Shown piece by piece: positions 33,801 to 46,512 of a stretch of 64,000 nucleotides of DNA (its first letter is position 1; the number at the start of each line of letters is the position of its first letter). The translations under genes were made by a program, and so were the position numbers. This DNA is from Triops longicaudatus. Lineage: Eukaryota; Arthropoda; Branchiopoda; Notostraca; Triopsidae. The notes below the pieces were generated by a model. It saw only the letters and a program-made list of their open reading frames with translations, searched no databases and had not been told where the DNA came from. Location of the stretch: positions 418,163-482,162 of the forward strand of contig JAGQDJ010000112.1 in NCBI GenBank assembly GCA_022885665.1, read 5' to 3'.

Positions 33801-36800
33801 TCAGTGGCAGTACCAGTTACGACATGAACGAGACGTGACAGCGCAGATGGAGGCTATTAAAGCGTTAGAGCGGTTCCCAACGTCGGCTACTCGGTTGGCC
33901 CTTACCGATGTCATTGAAAATGAGCAATGTTTTTATAGAGTCCGCTGCGAAGCTGCCTATTGTCTCACGAAGGTGGGAATCGACATATTTTTAATAGCAG
34001 TTTAATTCGATTGCAACTTCTTGTACAGGTAGCGAATGCCATGGTTGCAGGCTGGAACGGTCCCCCAGCGATGCTGCAGATATTCCGAAAGCTTTTCGGT
34101 TCTTTTTCTTGCCCTCACATTGTCCGGCAGAACAACTTTTCCAATTTTCAGCACTACTTCTTACAGAAAGTAAAACTATTTTCCTTGTCTGGATGCCTCA
34201 TTCCTCAATAGCTGTAGTGGTGTTGCATTTGTTTAGCGTACCTAAAGCACTGTAGTGGCGAGTTGTGTAGAGTGCGCATGCTAACGGCCAGTAAGCTGAC
34301 CAAGTCCATTCCAAGTCAGCTACTACTTTCGGCTTGGCTTAACTGAAGGCTTGGTAGACTTTAGAAGCTCGATGTCTACCACTTGAATTATCATGGCTCG
34401 GCTTATACACTTTTCTTATGGATAGAGGAGCAACCATCTTTACTAAAAATATAACAAACGCATGTTCCGTAATGTTGCGAAAGAGAAATAACATTCTGAT
34501 AAAAATTGGTTACTTCATACCAGTGCTCCTCGAAAAGAATAATACTCATTAAGTAAAGCATGGTTAACCGTATTTGTCCTTAGTGATATTTAATATATGG
34601 TTACCTCAAAGACGTCACTGCTTTAAATAATTTTTAACAATTTATCCCAGGTGGGAAGCAATACGTTTTTTTTAGTTTTGCTGAAGTGCCGTAATTCAAA
34701 AATGGAATTAGTAAACGTTAGTTGCATTTATCCTACGAAGGAGTTAGCGAAAATTTATAGAAGCGCATATTTTAGCATGTCCGCTTTTTTAGGCTGCCCG
34801 CTTATGGGAGAAAATTCAGCTTCTCTCTGGGACCCTCCTTGAGCGAAAGTAGATTCTGAATACATCTGCACGCACCGTTGAACTTGAAAGCGTCATAGAG
34901 GTGAAAAATTAAATGCCCATGACACCGTTTTCAGACGGTTTCATCTTTTAAAGCTAATGAAGGGAAAAGCACGACGACCTTCTGAATGCAGCTAGTCTAG
35001 ACTAAGATGAACATCTTTGCCTCGAACTTGAGATGTCCCTCTACTAATTTTTTTTAAGATCGAAAAGGACAAGCATTTAACGGTTGTAACTCGCGTCAGA
35101 GAACGTTGCCCGCTGACCCTGGACTGTCGTCTGAAAGAAATTTGTAAAATGTAATTAGATTCCATTGAGGTTTCCTATTACTTAACAGTGAACGTGTTTT
35201 CCACCACGTAAGATCATAACCGTAAGGTTAGGTTATAAATTTAGGTGCTGTCAAAGCGTATTTAAATTGCTGTTCGTAAGGGCTCTACGCACTATTTTAT
35301 ACTTAATACTAAAGACTGTAACGCATTGTGTAACCTATTTAAGGATGTATTGCTGGATCTAAATAGATTTTTTTGTAGACTATTCCAGTGGCGATGGCGG
35401 GCCTTAGAACCGCGTTAGGCGTCTGTCCACAAGAAGTGTTAAAGTTTCTCATTGACCTTTTCAAGTACAACGATAACAGTAAAAATGGATTCTCGGATAA
35501 TGACTACCGAGCGGCATTAATTCAAGCATTGGGCAACACAGTGACCCCAGTTGTAACTGTATTAGCGCGCCAAGGGTAAGACGCGTTAGTAATAGGTACT
35601 CAATTTTTTTAAGCGTTTTGCGTTTTAGGATGAATGTGACTCCGGAATCGTTATCCGCGGACACCCGCTCCATCTTAGAAGAGGTTTCTCGTGCCTTAAA
35701 CTTGGAAAAGTTGCTGCCGTGTTACAAATTTGCGGTAACCGTAGCTTGCTTGCATACGATACGAAAGTTGCAACAGTTTGGCCATTTGCCCAGCAAAGCT
35801 GACTTATTTAAAGGTTACGCGGAATTTGGCCAATTCCTCGGTACGAAGACTTTTCTCTTTCCATTCCCCGCCTTTTTCTCCCAAAGTCTTTTCTCGGTTT
35901 TCCTTGTAGAAGTAGTTTAAACTGGGTTTCCTTGCAGACGTTAGGTTAGCTGCGCTAGAAATCCTCGTGGAGGTTGTGAAAGCCGACAGACGTAAAGAGG
36001 ACCTGGAATTTTTAATTGGCATTGTGGAGAATGACCCAGAACCTCTTGTACGTCATTCCTTAATTCGTTATATGATCAAAACCCCGCCTTTTGCACCCGA
36101 CGGCAGAGGAGCTTTAGATGACCCAGAACTGATGAATCGCTTGTGGAAACTCATGAAGTAATGTAAAAGGCCCTTGTGCGCAAAAATCTTTCATGTCATG
36201 CGATTGAAATTTTCTAGTGTGGGATTGGCTAATGACGCTATGCTCAGATGCGACGTAGTAGATCTGTATTACACCTTGTATGGACGCAAAAAGCCGGCTT
36301 GTTTGACACCCGGGATCAAAGATACAGTTGTAGAAGAACCTAGCCCTGATTTATTCACCAAATTAGCCACTGATATCAAAGTTGAACCCGAAGTTTCTAT
36401 TGTCGATGAAGATGGGGTCATGACAGTGGAAGTTGTGGCAGCCAAGGTATTATAACATTTCTGACTCATACTACAGGTTTAGCTTTCAACATGTTTTATC
36501 GTCTTCTTTGAAGTTTTTCTTAAAGATTTTAGCCGCATTTCTTACAAGCTTTTGAATCTATTTACTGCTTGTACCTATTCAGGATATTCCACCTGTTATT
36601 GCTGAAACCACTGCAACGCAGGAAACGTTTGATGCCATTATGCATTCTGATAATTCACAGTCTCTACCAGGCTTAAATGACGAAGATGGACTTCTGAAGA
36701 AGGTACGTAACAACAAAGTAGAAAAGAAAACTCCAGAATGTTTCATAACTCAAATGTAATTGCCTTTCAGATGAGAAAGAAGAAAGAAAAGAAGAAGCAC

Positions 36801-36977
36801 AAACATAAACATAAGCACAAGCATCACCGTCACGAGCGAGAAGACAAGAAGCAAAAAGTCCGTGATGCTGCTCGAGAAGACAGTACGTCAGCATCTGGTT
36901 CCAGGATGAATATTGACACGCTGAGCTCAGATAGCTCTGGTCCCCCCAGTCCGGATATCCACAAGTTTACGTTTTAA
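30826..36977 (+). CDS. TAF2: Transcription initiation factor TFIID subunit 2
   Basis: Large TFIID subunit that contacts initiator DNA. Nineteen exons: 30826-30880, 30947-30999, 31059-31216, 31324-31540, 31601-31678, 31823-31983, 32081-32302, 32364-32577, 32654-32923, 33004-33212, 33302-33556, 33720-33972, 34029-34169, 35379-35575, 35629-35840, 35938-36157, 36218-36446, 36583-36702, 36771-36977. All phases agree, giving 1156 residues (human about 1199). The M1-aminopeptidase fold is recognisable (WFPCIDSYSE, LPTCAPNIGLAVGPFE), but the zinc site HExxH is replaced by AVAQQFF, as in other TAF2 proteins, so it is not a peptidase. KSRRNKKKKIP, then HEAT-like repeats, and a Lys/His-rich tail follow. 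TAF2 is co-oriented with KDSR and converges with the IL-17-like gene. Confidence 0.95.
33572..33602. repeat. T-run plus (TA)n microsatellite in a TAF2 intron
   Basis: About 15 T followed by about 8 TA units inside the intron after exon 33302-33556. Confidence 0.85.
34170..35378. other. Long TAF2 intron (1.2 kb)
   Basis: By far the longest intron of TAF2; most others are 50-150 bp. No transposon ends, RNA gene or nested coding frame was recognised. Confidence 0.5.
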
Positions 36978-37719
36978 ATTTTGAGACTGAGAGATTGTGA
37001 TGTATATGAGCGTGTGTGTGTACTGCAATTTAATAAATAATGAAAACGTCAGAACCGAAAAAAAAGCTTGGTCAATCCAGAATTTTAGATTAATGATGCC
37101 TTTTCTCCTGTTCATAATCCCAGCTTTGTCATGAAGGTCTGCGTGATGAGGAAAAATGGTCTTAAATGGCCAGATGAAACCGCTCTTCACCGATGAAATA
37201 TGCGTTGTCCGTGGAGTTCCCAGAATTCTTACATGTTTCATATTATTTCTGTTTACTAAGAATATTATTTAATTACTATTATCTGCCTTTATTTACTTCC
37301 ATTATTTTTTTAAATATTTTATCTTTTCGATATTATTTGACTGTTTGATCCTTTCGAAAATTTTGTTTGTTGTTAATAATGTGCGTTGTCATTCGATTTT
37401 TTTTAAGTTTAGCTTTTCTTGATGCTATCGCTCTTGTGTAGCTAGATTAATCTCTTATTATATTATCGGCTACGATTAGTTAATCCTGTCGTAAGAACTG
37501 GTTAACCCTTAAGTAATTTCTGATTTATCGACCGTTTAAAGCCTTAGTCCCTTATTAGATGACTTTTAAACTTTACGGAGATAAGAGAGGCACGGTAAAA
37601 GTTAGGTAATGCACGTGTATTGCTTTGTTCGGGAAAGGCAATTGCCAAGTTTTTGCATATTTACAATCGACATATATATATATACATATGTATATATTAG
37701 AAAACAAAATATAGACTTT
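36978..37719. other. Shared 3' flank of TAF2 and the IL-17-like gene
   Basis: Convergent 3' region of 740 bp. AATAAA at about 37033 may serve TAF2. A (TA)n stretch lies at 37671-37697. Nothing else recognised. Confidence 0.5.
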
Positions 37720-38268
37720 TCATACAACAATGGTTCTGAAGTCTGGCATATTTCTTCCCGGTGACGAGGCTGCACACACGCAGGCCACTGGGATGTGGAC
37801 GGTTTCAGTGGAAACTACCGATCTTTTCTCGGCGTCAAGGTAGGCAACTTTGATGGGAGACAAGACCGTCATACACTTGTTATGCCCCGTTGAGGAGCAC
37901 GGCGAATTTTCACAAGAACACCTTGCTCGCAGCAGCACGTCGGGGATACGTAGCTCGTTGTAGTCCCGGACGTATTCAAATGGACAAAGGGCTCTTCGGG
38001 TCACATCGGTTGACCTAGGATCAGGGCTACATCTACTGCTACTGCTGCTAGGGGTCCGAACGCCCCGTTTGACCCTGGGGCTGGTAGGAAGAGAGGAGTC
38101 TACATGTATATCGTCTTGGGGAAGTAATTCGTCCAGCACAGCCGTGGTATTGGCCTGCGACAAGTAAGGGTTGAGATCTTCTTGCATGGGTAAAGCCGAA
38201 GCCATGTTAAAACAGAGCATAGTAAAGCATATCACAGCATAGTGGCCCCAAGAAGAAGCCGTCACCAT
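37720..38268 (-). CDS. IL-17-like cysteine-knot cytokine precursor
   Basis: Secreted cytokine-like protein of 182 residues in one exon, ATG 38268 to TGA 37720. Seen: signal peptide (about residues 1-25, VICFTMLCFNMASA), one N-glycosylation sequon (NTT, 40-42), a dibasic/furin site RVKR at 65-68, and a mature part of about 114 residues. The mature region carries the IL-17 signature: ALCPFEYVRDYNELRIPDVL, then ARCSCENSPC, a C in the HNKCMTVLSPI block, and VHIPVACVCA near the end. That is the family's CPxxY..D..R.P / C.C..C / V.C.C pattern. IL-17 homologues act in innate immunity in molluscs, echinoderms and some arthropods. An unrelated knot such as Spaetzle or trunk is less likely given the RxP and C.C order. 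Confidence 0.75.
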   Translation of the reverse strand: MVTASSWGHYAVICFTMLCFNMASALPMQEDLNPYLSQANTTAVLDELLPQDDIHVDSSLPTSPRVKRGVRTPSSSSSRCSPDPRSTDVTRRALCPFEYVRDYNELRIPDVLLRARCSCENSPCSSTGHNKCMTVLSPIKVAYLDAEKRSVVSTETVHIPVACVCAASSPGRNMPDFRTIVV

Positions 38269-39635
38269 TTCTCGTCGTGTAAATTGAGGTTTCCTAGCGA
38301 TTCACCTGTCGTCCACCTTCCAGTGACGGTCGGTCAACGAAGATCGCGAGCAAGAAGGGAAAGTCCAATACAAATGTCCCGTAAACTGACTGCCAAGCAG
38401 CCCGTCGAGGGTTGGATGTAACAAAAATGAGACACACATCGGAATTACATGGATTGGAAAGTTATCAGCTAGCGAATGAAACAAATCACAAACGACCCCT
38501 CAGTTATTTCACTCTGTCGCACAGGTTCCTCTTCTGTGTAAAAGGTTGAGAATGTTGCTACCTGTGCGGCTCGCGCGCGACTAAGACCATCCCGCGAGAC
38601 GAACACGTTTATGCATTTAAACCACAAGGGTCTAGCTTTTCTTTTTTTTTCTGTCCCCTTCTACTGGCTGTTGAATTATGCCAAGTCTTTGAAATCATTC
38701 TACCACCCTTCAGCTTCCCTATCCTAACTGCAGACTTCCATTATTATCAGCCTAAATTCTTTATAGCATTTCAACTGCGATACGCTAATCGAAGCTCGTG
38801 TGATGTTCGGTTATCACGCAAATACCAGTCGATATGCCACTGTCCTTGTATTGTTCCAGTTCTCAAGTTTCTTCGGCATTTCGTTCTTATCCTCTCAACT
38901 GGCTCCAAGCAGTTGTCCTTTGCGTAAGTGTATAAAAAAGAAAAGGAACCTTCATGCAAATGACGCGAGACTGTCCCTATCAAAAACCGCTTTCAAGACG
39001 GTTATAAGCGCCTGAATCCGGATAGTCGATAGCCAGAGTGCCGTTGAGGAGAAAGAGACGGAGGCGAGGACCATGTCTCTCATTTAAAAATAAACCATGG
39101 AAGGGCAGAGATGAATGATACGCTAACGTCGTGTGAGCTAGACGGAACTTTTCTACGGCACTTTTACCCATTTGCTATGGAAAGAAAACCAGTAGCTCGA
39201 AGCCAACCCAGGACTCGAACTGTGACATGCAAACCCTACATAGGGACCAGTAGTTTGAGTTTCAACCGGGGCTGAGTGCACTCGTAGTGATGTGCTGATG
39301 TGCGAAGAGCATCGGAATGGTGCGAACACGCGTTACTTATTTGACTCTGTCCTTTTGTTCATGTTTCTTCGCATTTTTTACTACTTCTAATGCCATTTCT
39401 TTTCCTTGTGTTACACATTTTGTATGATTTGGAAGAATTTAAATATAATCTCGCATTTCCTTTGTCTTATAAGCTTTCTTTAATCGATTAACCGGGAGTG
39501 AACCCTAAAAGTGTGAACGACAATTAATTACAGAATTAGCCGTATGCTTCTCTAGCATGACAAAATCAAAATTTTTTAAAATTTATTTCTCGTTTGGATT
39601 ACACTCTTCAAACGTCGCACAAAACTCAATAACCG
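38269..39635. other. 1.4-kb region between the IL-17-like gene and DDX24
   Basis: Contains the IL-17-like promoter region (minus) and the DDX24 3' flank. A tRNA-B-box-like string near 39210-39225 was examined and not accepted. No coding feature. Confidence 0.4.
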
Positions 39636-42600
39636 TTACACTCCATTATCTACTCGCTTTCTTTTTCCACCCCCGAACTTGCGCTTGTTTCGCTTCAGTA
39701 CCGGCTTGGCAGAACGCTTTCCATTTTTCGCGGATTGAACTGCGCTTCGGGAGTTTCCAGTACCTGGAGACGCCAGTTTCAAACTTTCTGTAATTAAAAA
39801 CGTCAAACAAAAGTACCACTGAAGGGATGCGCAGAAACGGGACCCGCTTTGGTGATGTACCGCGCAGAATAACCTTTGGGTATCATGGGTTGCGAAAGAA
39901 GACTTCCTAGTTCGGCTCGCTTTGCCTTTATCTCTCTTTTGAGGTTAGCTTGCTCGAAAGAATCGCCTACATCTTGGATCCTAAAACAGAAGTGTACACA
40001 ACAACCTCTCAATGAGGGAAAACCTTTCCTAGAAAGGCAAGGTGCTTACAATCCATCGTCATCATCAATCTCTAATTCTGCTTCTTCAGCTGCTTTTTTG
40101 AACCACGAATTAGACGCTTGCTGCTTCCGAGCTCGGTGTTCCAGTTTATCGATATTTCTCGCCAAATTTACTCGCATCTTGACTGTCGGCATCACTGCTT
40201 CGTTAACAGGGAAAACAGGCAGGTCTTTCACTTTTATGGTCTTGAGCAAGTTCTTATAACCGTTCATTTCGGCCGGAGAAACCAAAACTACACTCAAGCC
40301 CTCTTTGCTGGCACGCGCAGTTCTCCCACTACGATGCACGTAGCTCTGAAACAGATTTGGAATAACAAAAAGTAGTAGAAAGGTACCAAATACATATGAT
40401 TCACACATACATATGGATATTGGAATTTGTCAAAGAATTTACGGCAAAAAGAATGCATTCCCTCTTGTAAGTTTTTATTCTTTCTTCTGAAAGAAGAATT
40501 TAACAGAAGACATACGAAGCAAGGTGACAAGCATTAAGAAACGACACTAAAATTCATGTTTCGCTAAAAAAGGCCAGATAATATGTACGCACCTCAGATG
40601 TCCGGGGAACTTGGTAATGGATCACATTTTCGACATCGGGAATATCCAAGCCGCGAGCGGCCACGTCCGTGGAAATAAGCAAACCATTCTTATTTGCCGT
40701 AAATCGCTCCAAGTTCTTCAAACGCTGTTTTTGATGGAGTTCTGCATGCAAGGGTAGGGCGTTGCACTTGAGAAGGACGAGGATTGTTGTCAGTCGGCGT
40801 ACTGCGTCAATGCTATTACAAAAGACTAACGTGCGCCCGGGGTGTTCTTGAATAAAGTAATAAAGATAAAAATCCTTGTCCTCCAAGTTGCAAAAAATGC
40901 GTGTCTCTAACAGCGACTGGGCCGTGACATTTTCCGTGGTTAGATCCACCCGCTTGGCAGTTGGTTTCACGCCCACCATAGAAATCAAATTATCGACCTT
41001 CACTTCTACAGACGGTTTTTTAAGCTTGCCCCCTTTTTGGGTCAAACGCTCGGGCAAGGAATGGACTACTGTCAGCGTAGCGGATAAGATAAACGTTTGC
41101 CGTTTCTTGCAAGCGATGGGATCACTATTCAATAGCCGAAGTAAATTCTGAAGTTCTTGAAAGTGACCCTTTTCCAACATGCGATCCGTTTCGTCAATTG
41201 CGAGGTACCTGTTAACCCACACAATTTTCAGTATGCTCTTTTTGTTTCTTCCTCTATTTATTTTTTTTCACTAACCTAATATTGCCAATTTGAGAAAGGT
41301 GGGCATTGCCTTCTTGGATGAGCTCCCATAAACGTCCCGGTGTAGCAACGACTATCTCTGGTCCTTGATTTAGGAGTCGCTCTTGCTTCTGAGGTGCCAT
41401 ACCGCCAATAACTACAGCAATCTATAACAGAGGCAACGAAAGGAATGTTAGCTCATGAGTTTGAAACTACGGAAACGAGTCTCACCTTGGTTTTCGTGTA
41501 TTTGGCTAAGGCTGTTAAGTGATTTTTAATCTGTACGGCCAGCTCCCTAGTAGGGGTTAAAATTAAAGCTCGAAAGGGTTTGAGCTTCCTCTGAGTTTTG
41601 ACTGAAGGTTCATTAGAAGTTGGGCACCAATCTATATCTATTATATTTCCTGCATGGGCGTCTTCGTCAAAATGATAATCTCCTTCTCCTCCCAAATCTT
41701 CTATTTCTTGTCCTTCGAAATCGTCTTCATCCGACCCTTCTTGATCTTCTTCTCCTTCATCTTCGTTGTTGTCATCACTCTCTTCTTCAAATTCATCAAC
41801 TTCTTTTTCTCCTTCGTCTTCATCATTTTCCTGTTGCAAATTTTCCCCGTCATCGCTGGATGTCAAGGACTCATGGTCACTTTCCTCTTCATCTTCTGAG
41901 TATTCAATAAAAATAATAGGGGATGTGCTATACACTCTTTCTTAATAAATCAAACGATTTTGTGAAAAAAAAATACCTTGAGACCTATTCTTTTTCATAT
42001 CCCATTCTCTGTCGTTGAGAATCCCATGCAAAATGGGAATACCGAACACGAGCGTTTTGCCACTCCCCGTTTCCGCAGCTCCAATTATATCACGATGACC
42101 ATGAATGGCGGCAGGTAAGGTCATCATCTGGTAAAATGAATGAGTTCGTCATAAATTGACATTCTTAGTTTTGATTTTACTTGAATTGGTGTTGGGATGG
42201 TAAACTTCATATCATCCAAGGCTTTAATGATGGGCTTGGGAACTAGTAAAGTCTGCCAAAGCTCCATGTGCTCCGGCACATCATAATTATCACAAAGACC
42301 GTCATCATCTTGCTCTTTAACTTCGGTTGATTCAATATCTGGATTTTCTAAATCTTCGGATTCATCACCTTGCGTCTTGTATCCACCAAGAAGGGGGCCA
42401 ACGGACATTCCAGTCGCAAATTTGGTGTTTTGTCCTTTTCCCCGGCCCTTTTTCTTCTTTTTTCGTTCATTCATTTTGGCTCTTTTATGATTCATGGTAT
42501 CATCGGCTTCTTCAGAGAGCGGTCGCTTCTGTACTTGTGTTTTCTCGTTGGATTTTTCATATCTGGTTTCGCTTATTTGTTTTCTAGCTTCTAATTTCTA

Positions 42601-42790
42601 ACAAATGATGAAATTTACAATTCTAGCAGTGGTATTTGGAAATTTACATTACTTTCTTTCTCTGCTCTATCTTCCTCTGCTTGTTATTATCTGATGCCTT
42701 CACCAATGTGTAGATTTCCAACTTTTCGATACCATTATCCTTGCCACCTTCGATCGACCAGCTGATATTGTTGGTAGTTTTTTGTTTCAT
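39636..42790 (-). CDS. DDX24: DEAD-box ATP-dependent RNA helicase DDX24
   Basis: Nucleolar helicase (yeast Mak5 group) in large-subunit ribosome assembly. Minus-strand exons 42653-42790, 42181-42597, 41977-42127, 41486-41895, 41276-41421, 40593-41208, 40050-40345, 39817-39980 and 39636-39787 join in frame to 829 residues (human 859). Motifs in order: Q motif FTIPTPIQ, Walker A AETGSGKT, an acidic low-complexity insertion of about 90 residues (Asp/Glu-rich) before motif Ia PTRELA, VATPGR, motif II as DETD instead of DEAD, SAT, STDVAARGLDIP and HRSGRTARA. A basic C-terminal tail (KRNKRKFGGGKRKR) fits nucleolar localisation. It starts with an ATG followed by an SWSIEGG segment typical of the family. 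Confidence 0.93.
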
Positions 42791-43489
42791 TTCAGTAAAT
42801 AATGGTCAGAACAAAGAGAACAGTACAGCTATCTAAGTCACATGTAAAATGTTTATGTCGATTTACCGATGGTTGAAAGCCACGTGCTTTGCAGACTTTG
42901 GCATTACTATCAAATATTTCACTGGCGCCAGCTTGCGGGCATTGTATAAACGCGGGGGTTTCGCTGAGAAATTTCATAGGACTACGGTTGCGCCCGCAGC
43001 ACAACGGAATAAATATTTCTTAAATTATTATTATTTTTTAAGTTCATTTTGCTGTCACTTTCTGTTATATTCAATTGCTCTCATTAAGAAAATTCAACAT
43101 TTCGGTGGACTTTTTGCACGTTAATTTTGGAGTCGCGCTTACGCAAACTTCACTCACTACGCCTACTAAGGATTCTGTCCACAAGGATAGTTCAAGATTT
43201 CTCCGTGCATAGGACTCCGGGGAAAAAATGCGACTAACTGTGCTAAACTCAGACACAGAACATATCTTTGATTTATCGGGTATCCTAGAAAATACTTCGG
43301 TCCTTCCCATTTCGGAACGAAATACTTCGCAAATTATAGTATACCTAAACCATTTTTTTTAACGAACCAAGGAGTGTAAAATGAAAATCACTACTACTGA
43401 TGAGTTTGTATAAGATGAAAAATCTCTGTAATGAAGCCAAATGGAACATATTATAAAAGTTTAAACCCTTGTATTTTTGTATCTGTGAA
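42791..43489. other. Intergenic between DDX24 and DKC1
   Basis: 700 bp holding the DDX24 promoter region and the DKC1 3' flank. No other feature recognised. Confidence 0.4.
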
Positions 43490-45711
43490 TTATTCATCAC
43501 TTGTTGCTTCTTTGTCTTTCTTCTTCTTTTTCTTCTCTTTCTGGGGCTCGGGCTCGGGTTCAGCTTCGGCTTCTTTATCCTTCTTCTTCTTCTTTTTCTT
43601 AGGTTTCTCCTCAGCAACTTCCATGCTCTCTTCGAGCGCTGGGGCAGGTTTTGGTGAAGCAGGCTCTTCACTCAATTTTCTTTTGCGCTCCTCTTGGAAT
43701 TCATCCTTAACTGTTGCTCCATTTGCACTAGAAGCCGAATAGATATTACACTTCAATCTTAACACTTGTATGAATGTTCACTACCTTAAATCGACGTAAC
43801 TTGACAGCCAATCCTTAGGTGTCTTCTCGTTCGGTTTGCCGTATTTATCCAAAAGCCCTTGCTTGATCATATCCTTCTTTCTAGAAGCCTATGTACAAGG
43901 AAAATGAGAAAAAGGTTGGTTCAACGAGAACACTTAAGAAGAAATGGGCTAGCAGCGCAAGTTAATGAGGAAAACATATTTAAATGGCGTTTTCTAAGTT
44001 ACCTTAGGACCCAGACCCCATTTTCTGGGGTACGTATCTCTCTCCATGATGACGCGCTTAATCTTAGCGACGATTCCATGGTCACACGCAGCCATAGTCG
44101 CAGTGGTCATTAACGCTATACCCAAGGCAATGGCTTCTCCCTTTACAGTCATAATGACGATTTCCTGATTGAGCTCAATACCATCTTCATACCGGAGAAC
44201 ACCCGGTAACATAATCTTGGCACCGTAACAAACGGCATTTACCTAGAAACGAATTATGCCTTAGTAAACCATTACTTATGCTGTTAAATAGCATTACAGC
44301 TGAGTCCTTCATGATGATACGCTTATGTCCAGTAAGAAGCGCTTCGAGAGGACGGATCACTCTTCTCAAATACGACTCGTCCTTATGATTGTCGTAGAGC
44401 CACTGAGCATCATGAACGTCAGTCATGGTCACCATGCCTTGGTTTTCGCTCTGGATGCCAGAGCGCACACGACGCAGTTCTTGCATCTGCCCACCGACAC
44501 CAAGCATCAAACCAAGATGGACGCACATTGTTCGGATGTATGTTCCAGCTTCACAGCTGACCCAAAAAATGCCTAAGATTATAAAGGCAAGTCTCAATAC
44601 ACTTATTGAAACCTTTCGAAGAAAGCCATTTTTACCCATATTCTTAGATTCGTCATATTCGATAAGCTTGCTTTCGTAAACTGTTCGGACTCGCAGCTGA
44701 CGTTTGACAGCCGAAATAAGAGGCGGCCTTTGAAACAAAGCACCTTTTAGACGTTCGAGGCATTGAGCAACCTAAAGCAGACTAAATGTAGTATCGACAT
44801 TCACAAGTTAATTCCGGGTTTCTACCTTAGAGACTTTTTCAACGCTTGAATGAAGCTTAAAAATACACACGTACTCCTTACCAGCTCCTTGCTGTGATTT
44901 TACGAGTCGGGTAGCTCTGTCAATACACACAATAAGACACCCTAAGACAAAAAGAGGAAATTAAAACACACTCGATGGCTTACAAAAGACGTAAACTTAG
45001 TTACTTATTTCTTATTTGCAATTTAACTGTAAATTAAACAATAACCAGATTTCCATAGCAATAGATACATTTTTATTGGCGACTCATTAAGTTTCCATTG
45101 TTTTACCACATAAAATTGTTACTAAAATAGGTTACGATATTTTTCCAGTTTTCTGACAACAGGTAACTTACCTGTGACTTTAGGATCCAAAGTTCCGGAA
45201 TGTCCGGTTTTTTCGCAGCGTAAAATACGCTTGATCCAAGCAACTACTTCATGGGAGCTAGGATTGGCGGGCTTATCTAAATTGATGAATCCACCATGGA
45301 CATAATCCTTGATAGGGCGCTGCAGGGGTGAACAGCCATGGGGCAACGGAGTAAAGTGATTGGTGCGAACGTTCAGCTGGTCAAAATTCTGGGAATAACA
45401 AAAACAGTTGTACAATACATGTCGAATAGTTCACGAAGACGTAATTTACTTTCAATAGCAGTGGCCACTGAGCAGCACTGAACAATTTCACTTTGGACTC
45501 AGACGGTGCAAGCGCGAAACTCTCGCTATGTTGTACTTCGGCCAAATCTGCGTGACTCTTTCTTTTCTTCTTCTTCTCCCCTAGTACTCCTACAACACAA
45601 ACCAAGGTATTATTTTATTAGCTTCTGTACATAATAACAGTCGGTATAAGTATTTCATATGATACAGTTAAGCTCGACTAATGTTTCCTGGGGTTTACCT
45701 GGAGTATCCAT
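43490..45711 (-). CDS. DKC1: Dyskerin, H/ACA snoRNP pseudouridine synthase
   Basis: Catalytic subunit of H/ACA ribonucleoproteins: it pseudouridylates rRNA and stabilises snoRNAs in the nucleolus. Minus-strand exons 45699-45711, 45450-45589, 45172-45388, 44826-44941, 44636-44771, 44298-44572, 44003-44242, 43785-43888 and 43490-43727 join in frame to 492 residues. Seen: FINLDKPANPSSHEVVAW, the TruB catalytic loop HSGTLDPKVTG with its Asp, RATRLVKSQQGAGKEY, SCEAGTYIRTMCVHLG, the PUA-domain region AVMLP/KIMLPGVLRYEDGI, and a Lys/Glu-rich C-terminal tail with two KKKKKKK-type blocks. The first coding exon is only 13 bp. The introns were scanned for H/ACA snoRNAs without a convincing hit. Confidence 0.95.
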
Positions 45712-46512
45712 TGTAGTTTTCGGGGGAGTTTTCCAGTCAAACACAATTTTTCCAAAAATCCCACGTGCTGTAGCAAAACGCGTGGAGAAGTTACACAACC
45801 CAGTAAGAGCCACAGATTGGTTTGTTGGCGCTTGTTGTAGGAAACTGCTCCGGGAGACATCTACTAAGAAAATTAATGTTCATTTTTTGTTTTATATAAA
45901 TTAAATAACAGCTTATTTAAATATTAATTGAAGAAATAGGAAGCTTAAGTTTTAAAATAGGGGTTAAAATCTTTAGCCATTTGTAATCAAGAACAAGTAG
46001 AATAAATCAGAAAATGAAGTTGACGGACTAGAAACTTGGGCATTGTAGCTTCGACCACTAACGGCAGCACGGTATACGTCTCCTCAGTTGGAATCGTTTG
46101 AAAGTACTTGGTTACCTACTTGCCAATTACTATCTCGTTAAGTAGCCGCAATCCGTTAGCGGTTGTTGGTAGTGTTTCGTCGTATTGTGTACAATTTCGT
46201 TTCTGAAACCAAGTCCAAAGTTTTTGTCTGTTTATGCACTAATTGATGTAATTACTGTCACATAAGCCAAAGGGTTAGAGCAGCTCGGTGAGAGGTAACG
46301 CTAAAGCATCTCGTCAAGTCCGTTTTGAAGTCAACAGTGTAGTTGTGTTTACGTCTCAATTACCACAAGCTCCGCTATCGCTGCTGCACAATTACGACTA
46401 CAGTGATGTACTAAGTGCGTAGGACCGACGTGCCTATCCTATCACCTGCATATTGACGTATCAGAAGTAATTAAAATTGATTAAAAGTTTTCGAAATACT
46501 CAATTTCTTCTT
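45712..46512. promoter_or_regulatory. Probable bidirectional promoter of DKC1 and the E2F gene
   Basis: 801 bp between two divergent start codons, with no other gene. No clear E2F consensus site or TATA box was recognised by eye. Promoter function is inferred from the head-to-head arrangement only. Confidence 0.4.

Noticed and set aside
39185..39280. tRNA-like string on the minus strand (AGTTCGAGTCC, B-box-like)
   Set aside because: No matching acceptor, D or anticodon stems could be folded around it; at best a degraded tRNA-derived repeat.
41620..41910. Leu/Phe-rich plus-strand frames opposite DDX24
   Set aside because: Shadow of the acidic Glu/Asp codons on the minus strand.
43431..43742. 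Phe/Ser-rich plus-strand frames oppos‌ite the DKC1 tail
   Set aside because: Antisense shadow of the Lys/Glu-rich dyskerin C terminus.
44942..45171. Possible snoRNA in the longest DKC1 intron
   Set aside because: Dyskerin introns host snoRNAs in some animals, but no convincing H box plus ACA hairpin-tail arrangement was seen.
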